From positions 239-43,346 of the forward strand of contig DDSQ01000209.1 in assembly GCA_002343845.1 (NCBI GenBank): a stretch of DNA of 43,108 nucleotides, read 5' to 3'. The position numbers and the translations under genes were made by a program. This document shows, piece by piece, positions 17,056-25,203 of this stretch; positions within the stretch are counted from its first letter, which is position 1, and each line of letters starts with the position of its first letter. The notes beneath the pieces are model-generated. The model made no database searches. It saw nothing but the letters and a program-made list of their open reading frames with translations, and was not told the origin of the DNA. Origin of the DNA: Planctomycetes bacterium UBA2386. GTDB lineage: Bacteria > Planctomycetota > UBA1135 > UBA2386.

Positions 17056-18861
17056 CTAGTCGAGGTGCCCACGATCGCTGTCGCCCATCGCGACGGCTCC
17101 GTCCGGGAAGTACTCGCGCCAGCGGCGCGACACGGTGGCCGCGGTGTCGGGATCGCAGAACAGTTCCTTCGGGTAGCTCGGCTTCATGCGCGCGTCGATC
17201 ACCACCGGCGGCGTCCACGCCGGTTGGCTGCGCACGAGTTCGAGCCCGCGCGCGTGCAGGTCGGCCGCTGGCTCGAAGCGCGTGAACGTCGTCCACAGGA
17301 AGTTGACCGTCGACTTTGCGGCCTGCCGGGCGTCGTCGACGAGCACGACCAGCGGCCAGTCGGCGAGTGCTGGCAGCTTCGCGAGGTGCGCGGCGGCGTG
17401 CCGTTCGCTCGCGAACGCCGGCCCCTGCACGACGAGGCAGCCGGGGCAGAACACCAGCGCGTGCGAGAACGGCGGCGGCAGTTCGCCATGGAACTCGCCG
17501 GGCAGCGTGCGCACCGGGTCGCCGAGTCCGAGCAGAACACCCTTGCTGCCCTTGTTCACCTCGGGGCCGGCGTAGTCGAGCGTGTCCATCGACAGGCTGC
17601 CGAACACGTAGAGGTCGGTCGCGAAGCGGCAGCGCGCGAGCACGTGCGTCAGCGTCGCGCGGAAGTCGCGCAGGTCGACCGCACGATCGGTGAGCAGCAG
17701 GAACTTGGTCAGGCTGAGCTGGCCTTCGCCGAGGATGCGGAAGGCGCTCTGCATCGCTTCGCGGCCGTAGCGTTCCTGCACCACCGCCGCGGCGAGCGAG
17801 TGGTAGCCGGTCTCGCCGTACGACCAGAGCGAACGCACCTGCGGCATCGCCACCTTCGCGAGCGGCAGCAGCAGTTCCTGCAGGTAGTCGCCGAGGAAGA
17901 AGTCCTCCTGGCGCGGCTTGCCGACCACGGTCGCCGGCAGGATCGGGTCGCGCCGATGCAGCAGCGTGTGCACGTCGAGCCGCGGGTAGTCGTGGCGCAG
18001 CGAGTAGTAGCCGTAGTGGTCGCCGAACGGACCCTCGGGGTGGCGGGCACCGGGTTGCACGTCGCCGAGCAGGCAGAACTCGGCGTCGGCGAACAGCGGC
18101 AGCGGCGAGGCCGCACTGCGCGCCGTGCGCAGGCGGCGGCCGAGCAGCAGCGAGGCGAGCAGCACCTCCGGCACGTTCTCGGGCAGCGGCGCGATCGCCG
18201 CGAGCATCAGGGCCGGCGGGCCGCCGACGTGCACGGCGACCGGCATCGCGCGGCCGAGCCGTTCGTGCGCGGCGAGGTGGTAGCCGCCGCCCTTGCCGAT
18301 CTGCACGTGCAGCCCGGCTGTCGCGTCGTCGTGCCGCTGGATGCGGTACATGCCGAGGTTGCCGCCGAGGCCCTCGGGATGCTCGGTGTAGACCAGCGGC
18401 AGCGTCACGAACGCGCCGCCGTCCTCGGGCCACGTGCGCAGCAGCGGGATGCGCGACAGGCGGGCCGGGCGGTCCTGGTGCGCGAGCAGCGGGGCGCGGC
18501 GCACGCGCTTTTTGCCGACGCGCAGCAGCGAGCCGATCAGGTCGCGCTGTTGCCAGAGCCGGCCGAGGCTCGGCGGCAGCAGCGTGTGCGGGGCGTCGGC
18601 GAGGCGCTGCACGAGTTCGAGCGGCCGCGCTCCGAACGCGAGTTCGACGCGACGCTGCGTGCCGAACAGGTTGGTGACGGCGGGCCACGGCGAGCCTCTC
18701 ACTCGCTGGAACAGCAGGGCCGGGCCACCGGCTGCGATCACGCGGCGGTGGATCTCGGCGACCTCGAGGTCGGGGTCGACCTCGGCGTCGACGACGCGCA
18801 GTTCCCCCTCGGCGCGCAGCAATGCCAGCAACGCGCGCAGGTCGAGCAGCGGCGCGGTCAT
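17056..18861 (-). CDS. UbiD-family prenylated-FMN decarboxylase (menaquinone-type, ~600 residues)
   Basis: 601 residues. UbiD enzymes remove or add carboxyl groups on aromatic or unsaturated acids using prenylated FMN. The cofactor/active-site segment NLGMYRIQ begins at Asn168 and includes Arg173, and EGPFGDHYGYYS at 276-287 carries the catalytic Glu with Asp at the second acidic position. The length exceeds E. coli UbiD (about 500) and matches the ~600-residue forms linked to futalosine-route menaquinone synthesis in other phyla. That link is by family resemblance only; no mqn gene is visible. The ATG overlaps the lpxB stop (ATGA, 18858-18861), making this the last gene of a five-gene overlapping chain. 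The UbiX prenyltransferase partner is not in the window. Confidence 0.88.
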   Translation of the reverse strand: MTAPLLDLRALLALLRAEGELRVVDAEVDPDLEVAEIHRRVIAAGGPALLFQRVRGSPWPAVTNLFGTQRRVELAFGARPLELVQRLADAPHTLLPPSLGRLWQQRDLIGSLLRVGKKRVRRAPLLAHQDRPARLSRIPLLRTWPEDGGAFVTLPLVYTEHPEGLGGNLGMYRIQRHDDATAGLHVQIGKGGGYHLAAHERLGRAMPVAVHVGGPPALMLAAIAPLPENVPEVLLASLLLGRRLRTARSAASPLPLFADAEFCLLGDVQPGARHPEGPFGDHYGYYSLRHDYPRLDVHTLLHRRDPILPATVVGKPRQEDFFLGDYLQELLLPLAKVAMPQVRSLWSYGETGYHSLAAAVVQERYGREAMQSAFRILGEGQLSLTKFLLLTDRAVDLRDFRATLTHVLARCRFATDLYVFGSLSMDTLDYAGPEVNKGSKGVLLGLGDPVRTLPGEFHGELPPPFSHALVFCPGCLVVQGPAFASERHAAAHLAKLPALADWPLVVLVDDARQAAKSTVNFLWTTFTRFEPAADLHARGLELVRSQPAWTPPVVIDARMKPSYPKELFCDPDTAATVSRRWREYFPDGAVAMGDSDRGHLD

Positions 18862-20201
18862 CGACGGTCCTCCAGGCCGAGGAACGTGCGCACGATCGCG
18901 GCGACGCGCGTGGTGGCGCCCGCAGCGCCGAGCCGCCTCTGCACCTCCGCCAGCCCGGCGAACACTTCGCGGCGCGCGGCTTCGTCGCTCCACAACCGCC
19001 GCGCGTCGGCGAGCACGTTGTTCCAGCCGGCGTCCCGCGCAAAGCAGTGCTCGGGCACCACGCCGCGACCGGCGATCAGGTTGGCGGCAGCGATCCAGGG
19101 CACCGACAGGATGTTGTGGTACCCGAGTGCGGCGAGCAACCCGCGCAGTTGGTAGACGACGATCGTCGGCGCCTGGTGCAGGCACGCTTCGAGCGAGCCG
19201 GTGCCCGACTTCGCGAGCACCAGCCGGGCGCCCTGCAGCCAGGCGCCGAGCGGCCCTTCGTGGTGTTCGACCCACGCCGCGTCGTGCTGCTGCAGCAGTT
19301 CGCGGATCATCGGCGTGCGGCCGGGGTCCTTGTGCGCCAGCACCACGCGCACGTCGCCGTGCTCGGCGCGCAGCGCGCGCGCCACCTGCAGCATGCCCGG
19401 CAGGTTGACGGCGATCTCGGCGCGCCGGCTGCCCGGCAGCAGTACCAGCGTCGGCCGCGCGCGCACGGCGGCGACGGCCGCCGCGTCGGGCGGTGCGTGC
19501 GACAGGGCGTCGACCAGCGGGTGACCGATGTATGCCGCCGGTACGCGGAACCGCCGGAAGAACGCCGTCTCGAACGGCAGGATCGTCAGCGTCGCGTCGA
19601 CCGCGCGCCGGTAGCGGCGCATGCGCCACGGCCCCCAGGCCCAGTACTGCGGCGCCACGTAGTGCAGCACCGGAACGCGCGCGCGGCGGCAGGCCTTCGC
19701 CATCACCACGTGCAGCCCCGGGTAGTCGACGAGCACGACGAGGTCGGGCGGGTCGTCGCGCAGCAGGCGCAGGAACGTCGCGAACGCGCGCAGGATGCGC
19801 GGCAGCTCCCGCAGCGCCCCGCCCACGCCCATCACCGCGTGCTCGCTGAGCGGGAAGTGCACGTTCGCTCCGGCGGCGGCAAGTGCTTGCCCGCCGAACG
19901 CCGAAGCGCGCACGCCGGGCAGGGCTCTCACCAGCGCTGCCGCGTGCATCTCGCCGCTGGCCTCGCCGGCGGAGACGAACAGGTGGGGGCGTTCACCGCG
20001 CGGCGGGCGCGCCATCGCGAAGAACTCGCGCAGTGCGGCGGCCGCATCGGCCGGTGGTTCGTGCGCGGCCTGGTCGAGAACCTCGCGGGCGACGCGACGC
20101 CAGTGATGGCGCCTCGGCAGGTAGGCGAGCAGCCGCAGCGGCACCACGAGCGCGCGCAGCAGTTCGCGCAGCAGGACGAGCGTGACCTGCAGCGCGATCA
20201 T
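18858..20201 (-). CDS. lpxB: Lipid-A-disaccharide synthase
   Basis: 447 residues. LpxB joins UDP-diacylglucosamine and lipid X to make the lipid A disaccharide at the inner membrane. GEASGEMHAAAL, GVGGALRELP, VVLVDYPGLH, PQYWAWGPWRMRRY, GHPLVD, LLPGSRRAEI and AKSGTGSLEA occur in the family order, so the GT19 fold is complete. An N-terminal extension of about 70 residues precedes the catalytic domain and begins with a hydrophobic helix (residues 2-30), an added membrane anchor not found in the E. coli enzyme. The ATG at 20201 overlaps the ABC permease stop (ATGA), and the stop overlaps the UbiD start. With kdsA and the LpxL-like gene, it shows that this lineage makes lipid A. Confidence 0.92.
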   Translation of the reverse strand: MIALQVTLVLLRELLRALVVPLRLLAYLPRRHHWRRVAREVLDQAAHEPPADAAAALREFFAMARPPRGERPHLFVSAGEASGEMHAAALVRALPGVRASAFGGQALAAAGANVHFPLSEHAVMGVGGALRELPRILRAFATFLRLLRDDPPDLVVLVDYPGLHVVMAKACRRARVPVLHYVAPQYWAWGPWRMRRYRRAVDATLTILPFETAFFRRFRVPAAYIGHPLVDALSHAPPDAAAVAAVRARPTLVLLPGSRRAEIAVNLPGMLQVARALRAEHGDVRVVLAHKDPGRTPMIRELLQQHDAAWVEHHEGPLGAWLQGARLVLAKSGTGSLEACLHQAPTIVVYQLRGLLAALGYHNILSVPWIAAANLIAGRGVVPEHCFARDAGWNNVLADARRLWSDEAARREVFAGLAEVQRRLGAAGATTRVAAIVRTFLGLEDRR

Positions 20202-21010
20202 GGCTCTGCAGCGCGCAGCGCGCGCCAGGCGAGGACGTAGCAGACGACGGCGCCGAGCAGCAACCAGGTGGTGTGGGCGGGGCCCTGCCAGGGATCGAAC
20301 ATCTGCGGGGCGCGCACGTGGCCGGCGAGGATCGGACCGTACCACTCGAAGTCGACGAGGCGGAACAGGGTGTACGGCCGGATCCGCTGCGTCAGGTACA
20401 GGCCGATCTGCAGGATCGCGATGGCCCCGATCACCGCGGCGACGTGCGCCTGCACGCGCAGCAGCACCGACAGCCACGTCGTCGCCGCCAGGAACAGCAG
20501 GGCGAACGCCGCGGCGTGCGTCGACGCGAGCATCAGACGGTCGAGTGGCAGCTCGAGACCGATGACGTGGCTCCATCCGATCGCCGTGGCCGACACCACG
20601 AAGATCGGCACCGTGACCGCCAGCGCCGACGGCCAGAACTTCTGCCACAGGATCGCGCCGCGCCCGAGCGGTCGGCTCAGCAGGAACTCGAAGGTCTGGT
20701 TCTCGCGTTCGCGCGCGAACAACCCCGTGCCGATCAGCACTGCCGCGGCCGTGGCAACCAGATTGGTGCCGCGGAAGAACAGCATCACCGCGCACCAGTT
20801 GAGGTACGCGACCTGTTCGTTGTCGCCGGAAACGCCCTCGACGATCCGTTTCAGGAAGTCGACCGAGACGTTCTTGAACAACGTCGCCCGCTGCAGGTCG
20901 GCGTAGATGTCGGGCCACAGCAGCAGCACCGGCACGGTCAGCAGTTCGAGGACCAGCAGGTAGGCCAGGCACAGCCAGCGGATCTCGCGCCACGTCTTGC
21001 CGGCGATCAC
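20198..21010 (-). CDS. ABC-2-type transporter permease
   Basis: 270 residues from a GTG at 21010 that overlaps the ATPase stop (GTGA). About six hydrophobic segments are visible: LCLAYLLVLELLTVPVLLLW near the start, a second around residue 85-105, then several in the second half ending with TTWLLLGAVVCYVLAW. The cytoplasmic stretch ARERENQTFEFLLSRPLGRG is the characteristic loop of ABC-2 permeases that meets the ATPase. Together with the preceding ATP-binding gene it forms a two-component exporter. The substrate is unknown. The position directly before lpxB could suggest an envelope lipid or polysaccharide, but that is inference. Confidence 0.87.
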   Translation of the reverse strand: MIAGKTWREIRWLCLAYLLVLELLTVPVLLLWPDIYADLQRATLFKNVSVDFLKRIVEGVSGDNEQVAYLNWCAVMLFFRGTNLVATAAAVLIGTGLFARERENQTFEFLLSRPLGRGAILWQKFWPSALAVTVPIFVVSATAIGWSHVIGLELPLDRLMLASTHAAAFALLFLAATTWLSVLLRVQAHVAAVIGAIAILQIGLYLTQRIRPYTLFRLVDFEWYGPILAGHVRAPQMFDPWQGPAHTTWLLLGAVVCYVLAWRALRAAEP

Positions 21011-21903
21011 GCGACTCCTCCGTTCGCCGCGTCCTGCAGCAGCAGCGCATAGAGGTCCTCGAGGCGCGGGATGCCGACCTCGGCGCTGTCGATCGCGCCC
21101 ACCGGCGACGACCGCAACCACGCCATCGGGTCCCCGTCCGTCTCGACCACGAGCGTGCCGTCGGGTTCGCGCCGCACCTCGCGGGCGCCGGGCGGAAGCG
21201 CTGCGTTCGGCGCGAGGCGCACGCGCGGACGCTGCCGCAGGCGCGCGCGGGCCGCGAGCAGCCGAGCGGCGGGCACGAAGCCGCCGTCGAGCAGGAACTC
21301 GAGGCGATCGGCCAGGGACTCGACTTCACCGAGATGGTGGCTGCTGAGCAGGATCGTCTTGCCGTCGTGCTGCAACCGCCGCAGTTCGTCGCGCAGGAAG
21401 AACCGCACGCTGGCGTCGAGCGCGCGGTCGGGTTCGTCGAGCACGTAGAGATCGACGTCGGGCGACAGGGTCGCGACGAGCGCCAGCTTCTGCTTCATGC
21501 CAGCGCTGTAGCTGCGCACCTTCTGGCGCAGCGGCAGCTCGAACTGCCCGAGCAGGCGGTCCCGCCGCGCGTCGTCGTGCCGCGGGTAGAAGCCGGCCGC
21601 GAAGTCGAGGAACTGCTTGCCGGTGAGCTGGAGGTAGACGCCGGTCTCGCCGGGCAGGTAGCAGCAGCGTTGGCGTACGACCAGCGGTCGGCGGGCGGGA
21701 TCCTCGCCGGCCACCGCGAGTGCTCCACCGGCGCGTGGCACGAGGCCGAGCAGGAGGCGCAGCAGGGTCGACTTGCCCGCGCCGTTCGGGCCGACGAGGC
21801 CGAGCAGTTCGCCGGCGCCGACCTGGAACGACAGATCGCGCAGCACGGTCTTGTCGCCGTAGGCCTTGGCCAGGCCGGCGGCGGCGATCGCGGGCGTGTT
21901 CAC
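21007..21903 (-). CDS. ABC-2-type transporter ATP-binding protein
   Basis: 298 residues from a GTG at 21903 that overlaps the amidotransferase stop (GTGA). Walker A is GPNGAGKST near 38-46, the Q-loop region is CCYLPGETGVYLQLTGKQFL, the signature is YSAGMKQKLALVATL (an A for G variant), Walker B is LYVLDEPDRALD, and the H-loop is LSSHHLGEVE. A C-terminal domain of about 90 residues (from AARARLRQRPRVRLAP) follows the nucleotide-binding fold, as in many CcmA/NatA-like exporters. It pairs with the downstream permease. The gene is internal to the overlapping chain, so its product should be made in step with its neighbours. Confidence 0.92.
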   Translation of the reverse strand: MNTPAIAAAGLAKAYGDKTVLRDLSFQVGAGELLGLVGPNGAGKSTLLRLLLGLVPRAGGALAVAGEDPARRPLVVRQRCCYLPGETGVYLQLTGKQFLDFAAGFYPRHDDARRDRLLGQFELPLRQKVRSYSAGMKQKLALVATLSPDVDLYVLDEPDRALDASVRFFLRDELRRLQHDGKTILLSSHHLGEVESLADRLEFLLDGGFVPAARLLAARARLRQRPRVRLAPNAALPPGAREVRREPDGTLVVETDGDPMAWLRSSPVGAIDSAEVGIPRLEDLYALLLQDAANGGVA

Positions 21904-22457
21904 GCCACCTCGCGCAGGAAGTTCGCGAGCAGCCGGGGGCCGAACGGGGTGCGGAACGACTCCGGGTGGAACTGCACGCCGAACGTCGGCTGGGTCGCGT
22001 GGCGCAGCGCCATCACTTCGCCGCGTTCGCCGTGCGCGGTCGCCAGCAGCGTCGGCGGCAGGGGGGACTGCACGTAGAGGGAGTGGTAGCGGCAGGCCGG
22101 CAGGGGGTTGGGCAGGCCCGCGAACAGGCCGGTGCCGTCGTGGCGCACCGGCGTGGCGATGCCGTGCACGGGCTCGCCGCGGTCGACGACGCCGCCGAAG
22201 GCGACGCCGATCGCCTGATGCCCCAGGCACACGCCGAGGATCGGCAGCGTGCCCGACCAGCGGCGGATCGCGGCGAGGCTCCGACCGGCTTGTTCGGGGC
22301 GGCCGGGGCCCGGCGAGACGACCAGGGCCCGGGCGCCGCCGAGCGACTCGACGTCGACCACGTCGCTGCGCACGACGCGCACTGTTCCGCCGAGCTGGCC
22401 CAGTGCCTGGGCCAGGTTCCAGACGAACGAGTCCTTGTTGTCGAGCAGGAAGATCAA
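21900..22457 (-). CDS. Class I glutamine amidotransferase, TrpG/PabA type
   Basis: 185 residues from a TTG at 22457, chosen because LIFLLDNKDSFVWNLAQ is the conserved family start. An ATG at 22502 would add about 15 residues and overlap the divergent trkA start. The enzyme hydrolyses glutamine and feeds ammonia to a chorismate-using partner. The catalytic Cys lies in GVCLGHQAIG, the oxyanion segment in VVSPGPGRP, and the catalytic His-Glu pair in FGVQFHPES. TrpG (tryptophan) and PabA (folate) cannot be separated by sequence, and neither trpE nor pabB is in the window. It is the first gene of the five-gene chain leading to lpxB and ubiD. Confidence 0.85.
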   Translation of the reverse strand: MIFLLDNKDSFVWNLAQALGQLGGTVRVVRSDVVDVESLGGARALVVSPGPGRPEQAGRSLAAIRRWSGTLPILGVCLGHQAIGVAFGGVVDRGEPVHGIATPVRHDGTGLFAGLPNPLPACRYHSLYVQSPLPPTLLATAHGERGEVMALRHATQPTFGVQFHPESFRTPFGPRLLANFLREVA

Positions 22458-22494
22458 ACCGCGAGCGACGCACAGTATCGTCCGCCGCCCAGCG

Positions 22495-23844
22495 ATGAAC
22501 ATCCTGATCGTCGGCCTCGGCGAAGTCGGTTCGTACTTGGCGAAGGTGCTGTCGACGGAGGGCCACGCGGTCACCGTCGTCGACCCTGACCTGCAGCGCA
22601 TGCGCCGGACCGCCGACCTGCTCGACGTGAACGCCGTGCACGGCGACGGCTCGCGCCCGGACGTGCTCGATCGCGCCGACGCGCACCAGGCCGACCTGGT
22701 GCTCGCCGTGTCCAACGACGACAAGGTCAACATGCTGACCTGCCTGTTCGGCAAACGCATGGGGGCGAAGCGCACCGTGCTGCGGCTGCGCGACACTTCG
22801 GCCGAGCGCCGCAGTCGCACGTTCTTCCGCAAGAACCTGCTCTACGACCTGCTGTTGTCGCTCGATGACCTCGCGGCCGAGGAACTGGTCAAGACCGTGC
22901 GCCAGCGTCAGTCGATCGGCGTCGACAACTTCGCCGAGGGGCGGGTGCAGCTCCGTCGTTTCGTGCTCGAGGCCGAGGGGCCGTTCACGGGTTCGCTGGT
23001 GAAGGACCTGAAGATCCCGTCCGGCATGCTGATCACGGCGATCGACCGCGATCACGAAGTGCTGGTGCCGGGCGGCAGCGACGACCTGCGGGCCGGCGAC
23101 GAGGTGTTCGTGCTCGGCGAGCCGAAGGCGCTGGCGGCGTTCGAGAAGAAGCTCGGCATCAAGCAGCAGAAGACGCGCAACGTGGTCCTGTTCGGCGGGT
23201 CGCGCATCGCGCAGCAGGTGGCGCAGGCGCTGCAACGCGAGCACGTGACCGTGCGCGTCGTCGTCGAGGATCGCGCCGAGGCCGAGCGGCTGTCCGAAGT
23301 GCTGAAGGGCGTGGTGGTGCTCCATGCCGACGCCACCGACTTGAACTTCCTGCAGGAGGAGCACGTCGGCGAGACCGACTCGTTCCTCGGCATCTCCGAC
23401 GAAGACGAACGCAACCTGATGTCGTGCCAGCTCGCGAAGAGCCTCGGCGTGCGCCGCGTCGTCGCCCTCGTGCAGAAGCCCGACTACGTGTCGCTCTACC
23501 AGCGCCTCGGCATCGACGTCGCCGTGTCGCCGCGTCTGCTCTGCGCCAACCGGATCCTGGCGTTCGTGCGCAGCCGCAGCATCTCGACGGTCGCCACGAT
23601 CGAGGAGGGCAAGGCCGAGGTCGTCGAGGTCGAGCTGCCGGCGGGCAGCGGGCTGGTCGGCAAGCGGCTGCGGGACGCCTGCTTCCCGCGCGGCTGCGTG
23701 GTCGGCGCGATCACCCGCGAGGACGGACACGTCCTGATCCCGCGCGGCGACGACGAACTGCGCGCCCACGACCAACTCGTCTTGTTCGTGCTGGCGGCGG
23801 TCGTCGACGGCGTGCTGACGCTGGTCGGCATCGACCGCGACTGA
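22495..23844 (+). CDS. trkA: Trk system potassium uptake regulator TrkA
   Basis: 449 residues, the full TrkA layout of two RCK-N/RCK-C units. The first Rossmann motif is ILIVGLGEVGSYLA at residues 3-16, with NDDKVNMLTCLFGKRMGAKR following. The second is VVLFGGSRIAQQVAQAL near residues 226-242. RCK-C domains lie around 140-220 and 370-445 (VELPAGSGLVGKRLRD). TrkA binds NAD(H)/ATP on the cytoplasmic face and gates the TrkH/TrkG potassium channel. The second GxGxxG is altered to GGSRIA, suggesting weaker nucleotide binding in that half, as in E. coli-type TrkA. TrkH is not in the window. The start lies 37 bases from the divergent amidotransferase gene and has no clear ribosome-binding site. Confidence 0.93.
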   Translation: MNILIVGLGEVGSYLAKVLSTEGHAVTVVDPDLQRMRRTADLLDVNAVHGDGSRPDVLDRADAHQADLVLAVSNDDKVNMLTCLFGKRMGAKRTVLRLRDTSAERRSRTFFRKNLLYDLLLSLDDLAAEELVKTVRQRQSIGVDNFAEGRVQLRRFVLEAEGPFTGSLVKDLKIPSGMLITAIDRDHEVLVPGGSDDLRAGDEVFVLGEPKALAAFEKKLGIKQQKTRNVVLFGGSRIAQQVAQALQREHVTVRVVVEDRAEAERLSEVLKGVVVLHADATDLNFLQEEHVGETDSFLGISDEDERNLMSCQLAKSLGVRRVVALVQKPDYVSLYQRLGIDVAVSPRLLCANRILAFVRSRSISTVATIEEGKAEVVEVELPAGSGLVGKRLRDACFPRGCVVGAITREDGHVLIPRGDDELRAHDQLVLFVLAAVVDGVLTLVGIDRD

Positions 23845-23851
23845 GCGCCGG

Positions 23852-24637
23852 TCAGCGTTGGCCGTCGGCGCGTTGGCGGGCCCGGAACGCGCGGATCGCC
23901 ACGAGGTACCGCCAGACGTCGCGGACGATGCGCACGGTCGATTTCTTGTCGGCGCGCCGTTCGAAGCGGCAGGCGACCTCGACGATGCGCAGGCCGGCCT
24001 GGTGCGCCAGGATCAGGATCTCGCTGTCCCAGAACCAGGCGACGTCGCGGGTGCGTTCGACGACCGGCAGGATCCGTTCGCGCCGGAACCACTTGAAGCC
24101 GGTCTCCGGATCGCCGAACGGCACGTCGAACAGGCGGCGGAACAGCGCGCGGTAGCCCTTGCTCAGGAACTGCCGCACCCAGGCCAGCGGATTGCCGCCG
24201 AGGGCGTAGTGGCGGAAGGCGGTGGCACCGTCGGCGCCGCCGTCGATCGCCGCCAGCACCGACGGCAGCCAGCGACAGTGCACCTCGAGGTCGATGTCCA
24301 GGAAGCCGACGATGCGGCCGCGCGCCAGGCGGAAGCCCTCGGCGACGGTGCCGCCGCGGCCGACGTTGCGTGCGTGGAACACCGCGCGCCGGTTGTCGTG
24401 GCCGGCGACCAGTTCGCGCACGATGTCCGCGGTGCGGTCGGTGCTGCAGTCGTCGAGGAAGATCAGTTCGTAGCTGCGGCCCATGCCGTCGAGCGTGGCG
24501 ACCAGCTGCGCGACCGAGTCGCGCAGGTGCCCTTCCTCCTGGTAGCAGGCGAGCACCACCGACAACTCGGGAGCCGGGTGCGGGCAGTCGGTGCGTGCGG
24601 GCTCCATTCCGTGCGGCGAGGTTGCGCGCCTGTCCAT
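23852..24637 (-). CDS. Family 2 glycosyltransferase (polyprenyl/dolichyl-phosphate sugar transferase-like)
   Basis: 261 residues. After a variable Pro/His-rich start, LSVVLACYQEEGHLRDSV opens the GT-A fold. FLDDCSTDRT follows, then NVGRGGTVAEGFRLA, and FLDIDLEV is the DxD-type metal-binding motif. DPETGFKWFRRE and FWDSEILILA are shared with DPM1/GtrB-like enzymes that load a sugar onto a lipid phosphate. No C-terminal membrane helices are visible, so it is the soluble catalytic form. A second in-frame ATG, 30 bases in, is an alternative start. The gene follows the FabZ-like gene by 22 bases on the same strand and is convergent with trkA. Confidence 0.85.
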   Translation of the reverse strand: MDRRATSPHGMEPARTDCPHPAPELSVVLACYQEEGHLRDSVAQLVATLDGMGRSYELIFLDDCSTDRTADIVRELVAGHDNRRAVFHARNVGRGGTVAEGFRLARGRIVGFLDIDLEVHCRWLPSVLAAIDGGADGATAFRHYALGGNPLAWVRQFLSKGYRALFRRLFDVPFGDPETGFKWFRRERILPVVERTRDVAWFWDSEILILAHQAGLRIVEVACRFERRADKKSTVRIVRDVWRYLVAIRAFRARQRADGQR

Positions 24638-24659
24638 CGGCAGACGGCGGGCGCTGCGT

Positions 24660-25139
24660 TCAGAGCATCACGCCCATGATCTTCGACTCGAGAATCAGCT
24701 GGTCGTTGCAGTAGACGTCGGCCCGCAGTCGCGCCAGCCGGCGGCCGGAGATGTTGGCTTCGCCGCTGACGAAGTAGACGCGCGCGGGTGGCACGACCTG
24801 GCCGCGGATGCGGACTTCGTCGATGCCGGCGAGGCCGATCATGCGATCGCGCGACCAGCCGCTGAGTTGCTTGACCAGGAAGGTCGCGATCTGCGCGGCC
24901 CCTTCGAGCATCAGCACGCCGGGCATCAGCGGGCGCCCGGGAATGTGGCCGCGTGCCCACCATGGCTCGGCGTCCCAGTCCTTGTAGCCCACGGCAATGC
25001 CGCGCTCGCGGTCGAAGTGCACGATGGCGTCGAGCAGCTGGAACTCGTGGCGGTGCGGCAGGCAGTCGCGCAGTTCCTGATCGGGCAGGACCGCTCGCGT
25101 GAGATCGAGGCTGCTCAGGTCGACGATCGGTTGGCCCAT
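24660..25139 (-). CDS. FabZ-like 3-hydroxyacyl-ACP dehydratase (hot-dog fold)
   Basis: 159 residues from the ATG at 25139; an in-frame GTG at 25154 is an alternative. LPHRHEFQLLDAI at about 27-39 and GHIPGRPLMPGVLMLEGAAQ at 64-83 match the FabZ signatures, with catalytic His65 and Glu79 both present. FabZ dehydrates 3-hydroxyacyl-ACP in fatty acid synthesis. The first motif reads PHRHEFQLLDA rather than PHRYPFLLVDR, and the family outlier features raise the chance of a specialised dehydratase for a modified lipid rather than housekeeping FabZ. It sits upstream of a glycosyltransferase, not in a fab cluster. Confidence 0.82.
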   Translation of the reverse strand: MGQPIVDLSSLDLTRAVLPDQELRDCLPHRHEFQLLDAIVHFDRERGIAVGYKDWDAEPWWARGHIPGRPLMPGVLMLEGAAQIATFLVKQLSGWSRDRMIGLAGIDEVRIRGQVVPPARVYFVSGEANISGRRLARLRADVYCNDQLILESKIMGVML

Positions 25140-25203
25140 GCGAACGGGCCGCACTCTAGCGACGCGGCGCGGGCCGCAGAAGCACGAACGTCGGCGCCCG
25201 GCG

